From positions 9,743 to 73,742 of the forward strand of contig JANOZM010000001.1 in the NCBI GenBank assembly GCA_031429355.1: a stretch of 64,000 nt of DNA, read 5' to 3'. The stretch's first letter is position 1. Each line of letters opens with the position of its first letter. The position numbers were made by a program, and so were the translations under genes. The notes beneath the pieces were generated by a model. It was not told the origin of the DNA. It searched no databases and worked only from the letters and a program-made list of their open reading frames with translations. Source of the DNA: JANOZM01 sp031429355. GTDB lineage: Bacteria; Pseudomonadota; Gammaproteobacteria; Burkholderiales; Burkholderiaceae_E. Positions 55,293 to 63,241 of this stretch are shown piece by piece.

Positions 55293-55345
55293 AAAACTTT
55301 ACGGATGGTGAGCTGAAGGCGCGAGGATACTTAGGCCGGTTCGAG

Positions 55346-55379
55346 TGATGCTTTGATTGCTTTCCCGATCAAAGCATCA
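55346..55379. terminator. 12-bp perfect inverted repeat between convergent genes
   Basis: TGATGCTTTGAT (55346-55357) and ATCAAAGCATCA (55368-55379) pair perfectly with a 10-nt loop. The right arm includes the stop codon of the PHA granule gene. It lies between the convergent ACBP and PHA-associated genes. No strong U-tract. Confidence 0.5.
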
Positions 55380-55652
55380 AGCTACAAATTTATCCAAGTT
55401 TGCTTTTAGCTGATCTTCGATTTTCGATTTAAACGCGGCCATTAAAAAACCCAGTTTCATCGTAAGCTGCACTTCGTCTTTGGACACATCAAGTTGTCCA
55501 CTCACGCCCGGCCTTTGAAACACCAGCGAATCGCCATCCCACTCGCTTTCAAGCTGGTAGTCCTCGGCCAACGCTTCGGCCAATTTTCCCACTTTCGTTT
55601 TGGCTTTTTTCAAACCCAATTTATGTTTTTTTGTTAGATTTATTTCAGACAA
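55377..55652 (-). CDS. Polyhydroxyalkanoate granule-associated system protein (PHA_gran_rgn)
   Basis: A 91-residue protein matching the PHA_gran_rgn family: LGLKKAKTKVGKLAEALAEDY, then WDGDSLVFQRPGVSGQLDV and a final VQLTMKLGFLMAAFKSKIEDQL. Members are linked to PHA granules. The phaZ-type depolymerase gene is about 2.7 kb away. Confidence 0.85.
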   Translation of the reverse strand: MSEINLTKKHKLGLKKAKTKVGKLAEALAEDYQLESEWDGDSLVFQRPGVSGQLDVSKDEVQLTMKLGFLMAAFKSKIEDQLKANLDKFVA

Positions 55653-55675
55653 GATCAGCGCTCCTTCGCAATAGA

Positions 55676-56632
55676 TTAAACAGCAACTGGGGTTATTAAG
55701 GCTTTGTTTTGCGCCCAGTGGACTAAATTTTGTGCTGCAAGCATCGCCATTGCTTCGCGCGTTTGCGCTGTAGCACTACCAATATGCGGCGTGAGTACGA
55801 TGTTATCGCAAGATAACAAACTTGGATTTAACTGTGGTTCACCTTCAAACACATCGAGGCCCGCACCTGCAATCGCTTTTGAAGTTAAAGCACTCGCCAA
55901 CGCAGCATCATCAACAATACCCCCACGAGCAATATTAATCACAATGGCCGAAGTTTTCATTGTCTGTAAAGCTGCGCTGTCCAACCAATGGTGATTCGCT
56001 GGGTTATAAGGAAGAACTAACATTAAAAAATCGGCTTGGCGCAAAATTTCTTCTTTGCTTAAGTAGTGAGCACCCAATAAATCAGCTTCGGCACTTTTGC
56101 TGCGGTTGTGATAAAAAACTTTCATATCAAAACCACGCGCTCGTTTGGCAATGGCGCTACCAATGCGGCCCATACCCACAATACCCAAGTTTGCCCCGTG
56201 CACCGTAGCGCCCAAAAATTGATCGAATGCCCAACGGTCCCAATGCCCCGCTCTTAACCATCGCTCGGCTTCGGTAACGCGCCTAGCCGCACTCATGAGT
56301 AAAGCCCAAGCCATATCAGCAGTTGCTTCGGTCAGTACGTCAGGGGTATTGGTTACTAAAATCCCGCGATTTTTGCAAGCCGTTAAGTCGATGTGATTGG
56401 TTCCAACCGAACCAGTAGCAATAATTTTTACTTGATTAGTCTGAGCCACAAAATTCGCATCGACTTTATCCGAAGATACGACAAACAAAGCTTGCGCTTG
56501 CTCACACCGTGCTACTAATTGCTCGGGGCTTAGCAAAAGGTCTAATTCATTGTCTAGCACTTCGAAATGCTGCTGCAAAAGGGCCAAGGGGGCGGAAAAA
56601 ATGCGCCGCGAAATAACTAATTTAGGTTTCAT
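55676..56632 (-). CDS. D-2-hydroxyacid dehydrogenase (glyoxylate/hydroxypyruvate reductase type)
   Basis: A 318-residue NAD(P)-dependent oxidoreductase. Rossmann motif GIVGMGRIGSAIAKRARGF (about residues 147-165). Catalytic Arg in NIARGGIVDDAAL, Glu in AGLDVFEGEP, His in TPHIGSATAQTREAM. VGTNHIDLTACKNRGI and TEATADMAWALLMSAARR fit the GhrB-like branch. It lies 12 bases downstream of pncB, so probably in one operon. Confidence 0.92.
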   Translation of the reverse strand: MKPKLVISRRIFSAPLALLQQHFEVLDNELDLLLSPEQLVARCEQAQALFVVSSDKVDANFVAQTNQVKIIATGSVGTNHIDLTACKNRGILVTNTPDVLTEATADMAWALLMSAARRVTEAERWLRAGHWDRWAFDQFLGATVHGANLGIVGMGRIGSAIAKRARGFDMKVFYHNRSKSAEADLLGAHYLSKEEILRQADFLMLVLPYNPANHHWLDSAALQTMKTSAIVINIARGGIVDDAALASALTSKAIAGAGLDVFEGEPQLNPSLLSCDNIVLTPHIGSATAQTREAMAMLAAQNLVHWAQNKALITPVAV

Positions 56633-56644
56633 TCGACAATATTT

Positions 56645-57820
56645 TTAATGTTTGATATCGAAAACTTGCCGCAAATAATTTAAATAAGCAGGGTCATCAC
56701 ACATGGTTTTTTCCGGCGCATCGGAGAGCTTGGCAACCGGCTGATCATTACATCGCACCATCTTCATTACAATTTGCAACGGTCGATAACCAAGGTCGTT
56801 AGTTAGGTTGGTTCCAATTCCAAACGCGACGCGAATGCGGTTGCTAAAGCGCTTGTACAAGTCAATCGCCAAAGGAAAATTTAAACCATCGGAGAACACT
56901 AAAGTTTTAGAACGCGGATCGACTCGATTGCTTTCGTAGTGTGCAATTATGCGCTCGCCCCAATCAAAAGGGTCGCCCGAATCATGCCGTGCACCATCAA
57001 ACAGTTTGCAAAAATACATATCGAAGTCGCGCAAAAATGCTTCTAGGCCATACACATCAGAAAGCGCTATCCCAAGGTCACCACGATACTCACGGGCCCA
57101 AGTTTCGAACCCATAAATTTGCGAATCGCGTAATCGCGGCCCAAGTGCTTGACAGGCTTGCAAGTACTCGTGAGCCATGGTGCCAAGGGGCGTCATGCCA
57201 TGTTTCATGGCAAAGTAAACATTGCTGGTTCCAGTAAAATGCGGGCCCAGCTGGGTTTTTAAATACAACAAAACTTCTTCGTGCCACAGTCTAGAAAAAC
57301 GCCGACGCGTGCCGTAATCGGCAATTCGCATCTCGTGCAACTGGGGGTCTTGGGTGATTAGTTTGACCTTGTGCTCTAAGCGCTTGCGCCCTTCAACATA
57401 ATCGCCAACGGGTTGGTTATGTCGAAAGTAAATTTCATTGACGATAGCCAGCACTGGAATTTCAAACAAGATGGTGTGAAGCCAAGGCCCCTTTACAGAA
57501 ATATCAATACTGCCATCGTTGGCAGGAGATTCTTGGACCGTAATGTATTTTTCGTTTAACTGAAACAGGCCCAAAAAGTCGACAAAATCGGCTTTTATAA
57601 AACGCATTGCTCCGAGATATTCCAGCTCGCGCGGCAAAAACCGTAATTGGCAAAGCGCTTGAATTTCTTCGCGAATTTCGCGTACCAGCGGCGCTAACTG
57701 GGCGCCCTCAGTTCGGCATTTAAACCGATATTCAACGCGTGCGCCAGGAAAGTGATGCAGCACCACTTGCATCATTGTAAATTTATAGAGGTCGGTGTCG
57801 AGTAAGGAACTAATCAGCAT
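56645..57820 (-). CDS. pncB: Nicotinate phosphoribosyltransferase
   Basis: A 391-residue enzyme of the NAD salvage (Preiss-Handler) pathway. Motifs: TDLYKFTMMQVVLHHFPGA at the N-terminus, RRRFSRLWHE, TSNVYFAMKHGMTPLGTMAHEYLQ (containing the phosphorylated His), HDSGDPFDWGERIIAHY, FGIGTNLTND. Normal length. Confidence 0.95.
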   Translation of the reverse strand: MLISSLLDTDLYKFTMMQVVLHHFPGARVEYRFKCRTEGAQLAPLVREIREEIQALCQLRFLPRELEYLGAMRFIKADFVDFLGLFQLNEKYITVQESPANDGSIDISVKGPWLHTILFEIPVLAIVNEIYFRHNQPVGDYVEGRKRLEHKVKLITQDPQLHEMRIADYGTRRRFSRLWHEEVLLYLKTQLGPHFTGTSNVYFAMKHGMTPLGTMAHEYLQACQALGPRLRDSQIYGFETWAREYRGDLGIALSDVYGLEAFLRDFDMYFCKLFDGARHDSGDPFDWGERIIAHYESNRVDPRSKTLVFSDGLNFPLAIDLYKRFSNRIRVAFGIGTNLTNDLGYRPLQIVMKMVRCNDQPVAKLSDAPEKTMCDDPAYLNYLRQVFDIKH

Positions 57821-57929
57821 AGCCAGAACCTTATCATCAAACTAGACCGTTTAACTACTGAACACATTGGCAAACTTTTTTGCCAACTTAGGCTTACAAT
57901 AGTGCGAACTTAACTTACCGATTTTTGCC

Positions 57930-58253
57930 ATGACCCATGTAGTGACCGAAAGTTGTATTAAATGCAAATTTACCGATTGCGTTGATGTTTGCCCAGTCGA
58001 TTGTTTTCGCGAAGGCCCCAACATGCTCGTCATCGATCCCGATGAGTGCATCGATTGCGCGGTTTGCATACCCGAGTGCCCAGTGGAAGCCATTAAGGCC
58101 GAAGAAGATGTACCAGCAGATCAGCACAAGTTTATTGCCTTAAACATCGAGTTAGCCCGTGGCTGGCCGTCGATTACGCGGATGAAGCCGCATCCAATCG
58201 ATTCCGATGATTGGAAAGACGTCAAAGATAAACTGAAACTACTCGAGCGTTAA
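57930..58253 (+). CDS. fdxA: 7Fe ferredoxin (FdxA type)
   Basis: A 107-residue ferredoxin with a [3Fe-4S] and a [4Fe-4S] cluster: ESCIKCKFTDCVDVCPVDCF followed by DECIDCAVCIPECPVEAI. The first motif has a Lys after CIK, as in seven-iron ferredoxins. The C-terminal extension NIELARGWPSITRMKPHP is typical of FdxA. Divergent from pncB by 109 bases. Confidence 0.94.
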   Translation: MTHVVTESCIKCKFTDCVDVCPVDCFREGPNMLVIDPDECIDCAVCIPECPVEAIKAEEDVPADQHKFIALNIELARGWPSITRMKPHPIDSDDWKDVKDKLKLLER

Positions 58254-58262
58254 TTGCTTTAA

Positions 58263-58281
58263 TTTGGCCAAAATGGCCAAA
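58263..58281. terminator. Hairpin after fdxA
   Basis: TTTGGCC (58263-58269) and GGCCAAA (58275-58281) form a 7-bp stem with a 5-nt loop, 10 bases after the fdxA stop. An A-rich run follows, not a T-run, so it is a weak terminator candidate on the plus strand. Confidence 0.35.
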
Positions 58282-58387
58282 AAGCCACGAAATTAGCGGG
58301 CAATAGTCTGAAATGCCTAGTTATGTTGCTATGCACAAAACTACATTAGCGGGATAATCGAGGCTCTTTCCTTCAAAAGAGTTCTCT

Positions 58388-59632
58388 ATGCTTTATCAAT
58401 TGCATGAATTACAGCGGGCCTTTTTAACACCGCTGTCGGGTTGGGCAGAAGCATCTGCCAAGGCCTATACAGACCCCTATAGTCTGCTTGCCTACACCCC
58501 TTTTGCTAAAGAAGCCGCAGCCGGCTATGCCCTTTTGCATCGGGTTGGAAAAGATTACGAAAAACCTGCTTGGGGCCTTAACGAGACTTTGATCGATCAA
58601 ATTCATGTGCCGGTTATAGAGCGTACAGAAATTAACAAACCTTTTTGCCGCTTATTAAAATTTGAGCGACAACTGCCAAAATCGTTAGCTAAACGCGATT
58701 CAGACCCTACTGTTTTAGTGTTTGCACCGCTTTCCGGTCACTACCCAACTTTGCTGCGCGACACGGTTCGTGCCTTGTTACCAGATCACAATGTTTATAT
58801 TACCGAATGGAAAGATGCTCGCATCGTTCCGGTAAGCGATGGTGCTTTTCACTTGGACGACTATGTAGCGTACTGCATGGAGTTTATTGAGTTTTTGGGC
58901 CCAAACTGCCATTTGATTTCGGTTTGCCAACCTACCGTGCCTGTTTTGGCGGCGGTGTCGTTGCTTGCCAGCTTAAAGCGAACTCAACCAAAAAGCATGA
59001 CCATGATGGGTGGGCCAATCGACACTAGAAAAAGTCCGACCAAAGTAAACAATTTAGCCGAGCAGCGCGGGCACGATTGGTTTAAAAACAATTTAATCTA
59101 TTCAGTTCCTAATCGCTATCCAGGCTCGGGGCGCAAGGTTTATCCAGGATTTTTGCAGCACACCGGTTTTGTCGCGATGAACCCCGACCGTCATATGAAG
59201 TCGCATTGGGATTTTTACAAAGACTTAGTAAGAGGCGATTTAAACGACGCCGAATTTCACCGCCAGTTTTACAACGAATACAACGCCGTCTTAGATTTAC
59301 CAGCTGAGTACTACTTAGAAACTGTAAAAACAGTATTTCAAGACCACAGCCTTCCCCTTGGAACCTGGACTGTTGAAGTTGATGGCAAACCGATGTTAGT
59401 GAAACCTGCCGATATTAAGACAGTGCGGATGCTAACTATCGAAGGTGAGTTAGACGACATCTCTGGCAGCGGTCAAACAGAAGCGGCTCAGGGCTTGTGT
59501 TCTGGCATCGCAAAAGACCGTAAGCAACATTACGTTGTTGAGAGCGCTGGTCATTACGGAATTTTCAGTGGACGCCGTTGGCGTGAAACTGTTTGCCCAA
59601 CGATAAAGCAGTTTATTCTTAAAACGAAGTAA
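58388..59632 (+). CDS. phaZ: Intracellular polyhydroxyalkanoate depolymerase (PhaZ)
   Basis: A 414-residue intracellular PHA depolymerase. The N-terminus MLYQLHELQRAFLTPLSGWAEA and the region LLRDTVRALLPDHNVYITEWKDAR are characteristic. The lipase-box-like active site has Cys (Cys180 in SVCQPTVP), as in intracellular PhaZ enzymes, instead of Ser. A late Asp (LTIEGELDDIS) and His (ESAGHYGIFSGRRW) complete the triad. It mobilises stored PHA. Confidence 0.94.
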   Translation: MLYQLHELQRAFLTPLSGWAEASAKAYTDPYSLLAYTPFAKEAAAGYALLHRVGKDYEKPAWGLNETLIDQIHVPVIERTEINKPFCRLLKFERQLPKSLAKRDSDPTVLVFAPLSGHYPTLLRDTVRALLPDHNVYITEWKDARIVPVSDGAFHLDDYVAYCMEFIEFLGPNCHLISVCQPTVPVLAAVSLLASLKRTQPKSMTMMGGPIDTRKSPTKVNNLAEQRGHDWFKNNLIYSVPNRYPGSGRKVYPGFLQHTGFVAMNPDRHMKSHWDFYKDLVRGDLNDAEFHRQFYNEYNAVLDLPAEYYLETVKTVFQDHSLPLGTWTVEVDGKPMLVKPADIKTVRMLTIEGELDDISGSGQTEAAQGLCSGIAKDRKQHYVVESAGHYGIFSGRRWRETVCPTIKQFILKTK

Positions 59633-59643
59633 AGAGACCGTAA

Positions 59644-59673
59644 TAAAAAAAGGTGCCGAGGCACCTTTTTTTT
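59644..59673. terminator. Bidirectional intrinsic terminator
   Basis: AAAAAAA-GGTGC (59652-59656), CGAG tetraloop, GCACC-TTTTTTTT. It serves phaZ on the plus strand and the PEP-CTERM gene on the minus strand, which converge here. Confidence 0.85.
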
Positions 59674-59689
59674 ATAGCATTTCAAATAT

Positions 59690-60550
59690 TTAAGCGCGTA
59701 GTTTACGGCCAAACAATCCAGCTAGCGCTAAACCAAGACCCATTAACAATACCGTACCTGGCAGCGGAACTTTACCTGAGCTGCTGCTTGAGCTACCAGC
59801 ACAACCTGGGCCTCCTGAGCTTGAACCGCCTACTGGGCAGCATCCGCCTGTACCGTTTGGTGTGCTACCTGGGCAACATCCATTACCAGCATTTCCGCCT
59901 GACAAAATATTGCCGCAAACTGTTGTTGTGTTGCCGTTTGCGATGTCGCTCCAACCTTGCGAAATTGCGTTCAATGAACGAACGGTTCCGTTGTTGTTGA
60001 AAGTAATGCTACCGTCAAAGAAATGGTACCAAACGCCAGCTTGGTTACTAAACTCCATACCGGTCCAACCAGCGTTGGCGTTAAATGGGCCGTTGTTAAT
60101 GTTGTTAACGTTTAGAGCGAAGCTGTAATTGTTACCAATACGGATTGCGTTAGTTGCACCCGATGCTAATAGTGTTCCGCCGATGTAGCTGTCGCTGCCA
60201 TTAACACCGTTGTAGTTGTAAGCTGCGTAGCGGTTGGCGCGCATGTCAACGTAGATAACCGCTAGCTCTGAAGCATTACCCTTTGGATTTGGCCCTGGGC
60301 TAACCGCTAACCAGTAAGCATCTGGAACGTTATTGGTAAACGAGGACGTAATGCGTAAATTGTTAAGCGCTGGCGTGTAGGTCAAATTTAGGCCGCCGTA
60401 AGCTGCTCCTAATGCACCACCGGCTTGACCTGCTGCGCCTTGAGCGTTGTAGGTGTAAATTGCATTTTGACTTGGGGTGATACCAGTCGCAAACGCGCTT
60501 GATACGGTCATTAAACCGATCGCCAGTGCTGCTAAAAATTGCTTTTTCAT
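59690..60550 (-). CDS. PEP-CTERM sorting-domain exoprotein
   Basis: A 286-residue secreted protein with a Sec signal (MKKQFLAALAIGLMTVSSAFA). The mature domain is beta-rich and Asn/Gly/Tyr-rich, like other PEP-CTERM exopolysaccharide-associated proteins. A Cys/Gly/Ser linker (CCPGSTPNGTGGCC...) and poly-Ser lead to the sorting signal VPLPGTVLLMGLGLALAGLF and a basic end (GRKLRA). VPLPGT is a variant of the usual VPEPST. It implies an exosortase elsewhere in the genome. Confidence 0.88.
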   Translation of the reverse strand: MKKQFLAALAIGLMTVSSAFATGITPSQNAIYTYNAQGAAGQAGGALGAAYGGLNLTYTPALNNLRITSSFTNNVPDAYWLAVSPGPNPKGNASELAVIYVDMRANRYAAYNYNGVNGSDSYIGGTLLASGATNAIRIGNNYSFALNVNNINNGPFNANAGWTGMEFSNQAGVWYHFFDGSITFNNNGTVRSLNAISQGWSDIANGNTTTVCGNILSGGNAGNGCCPGSTPNGTGGCCPVGGSSSGGPGCAGSSSSSSGKVPLPGTVLLMGLGLALAGLFGRKLRA

Positions 60551-60762
60551 GTGAGGCCTGTTTTTAATTTTGTCTTACGTCTTATTAAGCAAGTCGCGTG
60601 CCAATCATTAAAAACATAGTTTGCATATAAATTATCGTTTATATTCAAATAGATAGAGAGTTTGAAAGATCGAGAAATTAACCTAACTTTAAACAAGTGT
60701 AAATTTTTACAACAGTTTTTTACAACAAAACATCGCTTCAAAATTAAACACAAAACAACTAG

Positions 60763-61377
60763 ATGTCACAAATCCAACAAATCCAAGCGGTTTTACCTCA
60801 AACGCAATGCACACGCTGCGGTTTTTCTGGCTGCCTACCTTACGCGGAAGCGCTCATAGCGGCAGGCGCTTTACATAATCGTTGCCACCCAGGCGGAGAT
60901 ACGGTAATCGTTGCATTGGCTAAAATTTTAGATCGGGCCATTATTCCAATTGACCCAACGATTGGTTCAGCCAAGTTAAGGCAAATTGCTTTTATCGATT
61001 CGGCCAAATGTATTGGTTGCACCCTTTGTTTGCCCAGCTGCCCAGTCGACTCTATAGTTGGCGGGCCAAAGCGTTTGCATACAATTGACCCCGAACGCTG
61101 TACTGGCTGCCAGTTGTGCATTGCGCCCTGCCCAGTAGACTGCATTACGATGGTCGCTCCGCAACCCCATTTGAGAAATTGGGATCAAACCCAGCGTGAA
61201 ACTGCGATCAACGATTACGCAATTGCTATGGACCGCCGCACGCCAGAGTCAGAACAAAATGAGGACAACGCCACCAATGCGATGGAAAATCAAGTCAATA
61301 TCGTTGCACTAGCATCAGAAAAACAAAGTGCCGCTAAAGCCGCGTTGGCAGCTGCGTTAAAGAAAGCGACCGGCTAA
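60763..61377 (+). CDS. rnfB: RnfB/RsxB-like iron-sulfur electron-transport protein
   Basis: A 204-residue soluble ferredoxin. The N-terminal 4Fe-4S motif (CTRCGFSGCLPYAEAL, then NRCHPGG) is that of RnfB, followed by two 4Fe-4S ferredoxin motifs (CIGCTLCLPSCPVDSI, CTGCQLCIAPCPVDCI). The membrane anchor of full RnfB is missing, as in betaproteobacterial short forms. It sits upstream of nth, the usual gene pair. The C-terminal tail is Ala/Lys-rich. The 212 bases before it are AT-rich, likely holding promoters for both divergent genes. Confidence 0.88.
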   Translation: MSQIQQIQAVLPQTQCTRCGFSGCLPYAEALIAAGALHNRCHPGGDTVIVALAKILDRAIIPIDPTIGSAKLRQIAFIDSAKCIGCTLCLPSCPVDSIVGGPKRLHTIDPERCTGCQLCIAPCPVDCITMVAPQPHLRNWDQTQRETAINDYAIAMDRRTPESEQNEDNATNAMENQVNIVALASEKQSAAKAALAAALKKATG

Positions 61378-61397
61378 TTTTAGTAAACTGATAAGTT

Positions 61398-62039
61398 ATG
61401 AAAAAAGCCAGCGCACAGCTCTTGTTTGAACGGTTTCAAGCCAGCAACCCAAAACCCACCACCGAGTTAGAGTGGACTAGTCCTTTCGAGTTGCTGGTGG
61501 CGGTTTTACTTTCAGCGCAAGCGACCGACAAAAGCGTCAACATAGCAACACGCAAGTTATTTGCTAAAGCGAACACCCCAAAAGCAATCGCTAAGCTTGG
61601 CATTCCAAAAATTGAAGATTTTATTAAAACCATCGGTTTGTTTCGCTCGAAGGCCAAGCATTTACACGCGACTTGCGAAATTTTAGTGCAACAGTTTGAT
61701 AGCAAAATTCCAAGCACTCGTGAAGAGTTAGAAGCTTTACCGGGTGTGGGCCGCAAAACGGCTAACGTCATTTTAAATACCGCTTTTGGCGAGCCCACAA
61801 TGGCGGTTGACACGCACATTTTTCGGGTCGGCAATCGATTGGGGCTTGCGCCTGGAAAAACACCATTAGCAGTTGAATTGAAGCTGTTAAAAAACATCCC
61901 TTCCGAGTTTTTACTCGACGCACACCATTGGCTTATTTTGCATGGTCGCTACATTTGTAAAGCCAGAACACCCGAGTGTTGGCGTTGTCCGGTGCACGAT
62001 TTATGTAGTTTTAAGAAAAAAACGCTACCTCCCGAATAG
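61398..62039 (+). CDS. nth: Endonuclease III (DNA glycosylase/AP lyase)
   Basis: A 213-residue base-excision repair enzyme. Helix-hairpin-helix LPGVGRKTANVIL with the catalytic Lys, catalytic Asp in AVDTHIFRVGNRLG, and the C-terminal 4Fe-4S loop CKARTPECWRCPVHDLC with the expected Cys spacing (C-x6-C-x2-C-x5-C). Normal length. Confidence 0.96.
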   Translation: MKKASAQLLFERFQASNPKPTTELEWTSPFELLVAVLLSAQATDKSVNIATRKLFAKANTPKAIAKLGIPKIEDFIKTIGLFRSKAKHLHATCEILVQQFDSKIPSTREELEALPGVGRKTANVILNTAFGEPTMAVDTHIFRVGNRLGLAPGKTPLAVELKLLKNIPSEFLLDAHHWLILHGRYICKARTPECWRCPVHDLCSFKKKTLPPE

Positions 62040-62045
62040 ACCATT

Positions 62046-62474
62046 ATGTTTAACCCAAACCAGCAACAAGTGCGCGAATTTTTTTGTACCACTTACGACA
62101 AACACACTAACAAACGCCCATTGACGGCTTTAGAAGCAATTGCGGCCGATTGGATTCACATGCATCCCGAATACCACCAAGATTTAAGTTCAATTGAACA
62201 AGCGCTGGTTGCAACCTACCCGCCTGAGGGTGGCCGAAGTAATCCGTTTTTGCATCTCTCAATGCATTTAAGTATTAGCGAACAACTCAGTATTAACCAG
62301 CCGCATGGAATTCAACTGGCCCATCAAAAACTGTGCGAACGCTCGGGCGATGCCCACGAGGCAGCGCATCAAATTATGGAGTGTCTTGGTGAGGTGGTAT
62401 GGAATTCGCAACGTACTGGCTTACCCCCAGACAGTGATGCTTACTTGGATTGTTTAAAACGTCGATCGAGTTAA
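62046..62474 (+). CDS. DUF1841 family protein
   Basis: A 142-residue protein starting 6 bases after nth. Motifs MFNPNQQQVREFF, NPFLHLSMHLSISEQLSINQP and AAHQIMECLGEVVWNSQRTG mark DUF1841, a proteobacterial family of unknown function commonly next to nth in this group. Confidence 0.88.
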   Translation: MFNPNQQQVREFFCTTYDKHTNKRPLTALEAIAADWIHMHPEYHQDLSSIEQALVATYPPEGGRSNPFLHLSMHLSISEQLSINQPHGIQLAHQKLCERSGDAHEAAHQIMECLGEVVWNSQRTGLPPDSDAYLDCLKRRSS

Positions 62475-62551
62475 CTGAGCAATAAAACCAAGCATTAAAA
62501 TTTGCCTTGTAATCATCGTAGAACCGTAATTTATTTAGCTTAGATCGCATT

Positions 62552-63241
62552 ATGACAAATGAAAATAGCACCGCAGCAGAGCTGTGGATTGAACTGCCGC
62601 CAGTAACCGGCCTAGAGCCTAAACGGCTTTTGGTTTTTTTACATTCTGCGGGTACCAGTACCGAAGAATTTTTGCCCGTAGCGATTCACTGGCAACTACG
62701 GTTTCCGTCTGCGGTAAGTACTGTTTTACACGATCCAATCGATCCAAAAACTGGTTTATCTGGTTGGGTTTCACAATTTAATTTGGATGACGAATCCGAG
62801 ATAGAGGCCGCTTGCAACGAGTTGCAACGTCGAATTCAAAGTGCACAACTAGCGTTTAATTTAGGCCCCGACATGACCGCCATTATTGCCCACGGCATTG
62901 GCGCTGCGGTTGCATTAGAAGCAATGCGCCGGCACAATAATTTAGCATCAATTTATGTTGGTTATGCAACGCGCTTAGCGGGGGGAATAAAACCCCAAGA
63001 AGTAATTGCTGCGCGGGTTCATTTAATTCATGGCAACGACGATACGGTGATTCCCATCGCGCAAGGCCATCGAGCCTTCAAAGGATTGCAAGCCATTGGC
63101 ACCAAAGTGACTTTAGATGTTGTTGAAGAAGGCACCCACTGGATTGATCAAGAAATGATTAATTTAGGCACGAACCGTGTAATGAAAACTCTTTTTGAGG
63201 GCCGTCAACGCCCCCAAAAAACCGCCGGCGTTTTAAATTAG
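62552..63241 (+). CDS. Phospholipase/carboxylesterase-like alpha/beta hydrolase with altered nucleophile elbow
   Basis: A 229-residue alpha/beta hydrolase of the acyl-protein-thioesterase type: LLVFLHSAGTSTEEFLPVA, then IIAHGIGAAVALEAM, HLIHGNDDTVIPIAQG (Asp) and EEGTHWIDQEMI (His). At the nucleophile elbow, where GxSxG is expected, it has AHGIG, with Gly in place of Ser. It may be inactive or have changed role. Its stop shares bases with the stop of the convergent hemL. Confidence 0.75.
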   Translation: MTNENSTAAELWIELPPVTGLEPKRLLVFLHSAGTSTEEFLPVAIHWQLRFPSAVSTVLHDPIDPKTGLSGWVSQFNLDDESEIEAACNELQRRIQSAQLAFNLGPDMTAIIAHGIGAAVALEAMRRHNNLASIYVGYATRLAGGIKPQEVIAARVHLIHGNDDTVIPIAQGHRAFKGLQAIGTKVTLDVVEEGTHWIDQEMINLGTNRVMKTLFEGRQRPQKTAGVLN

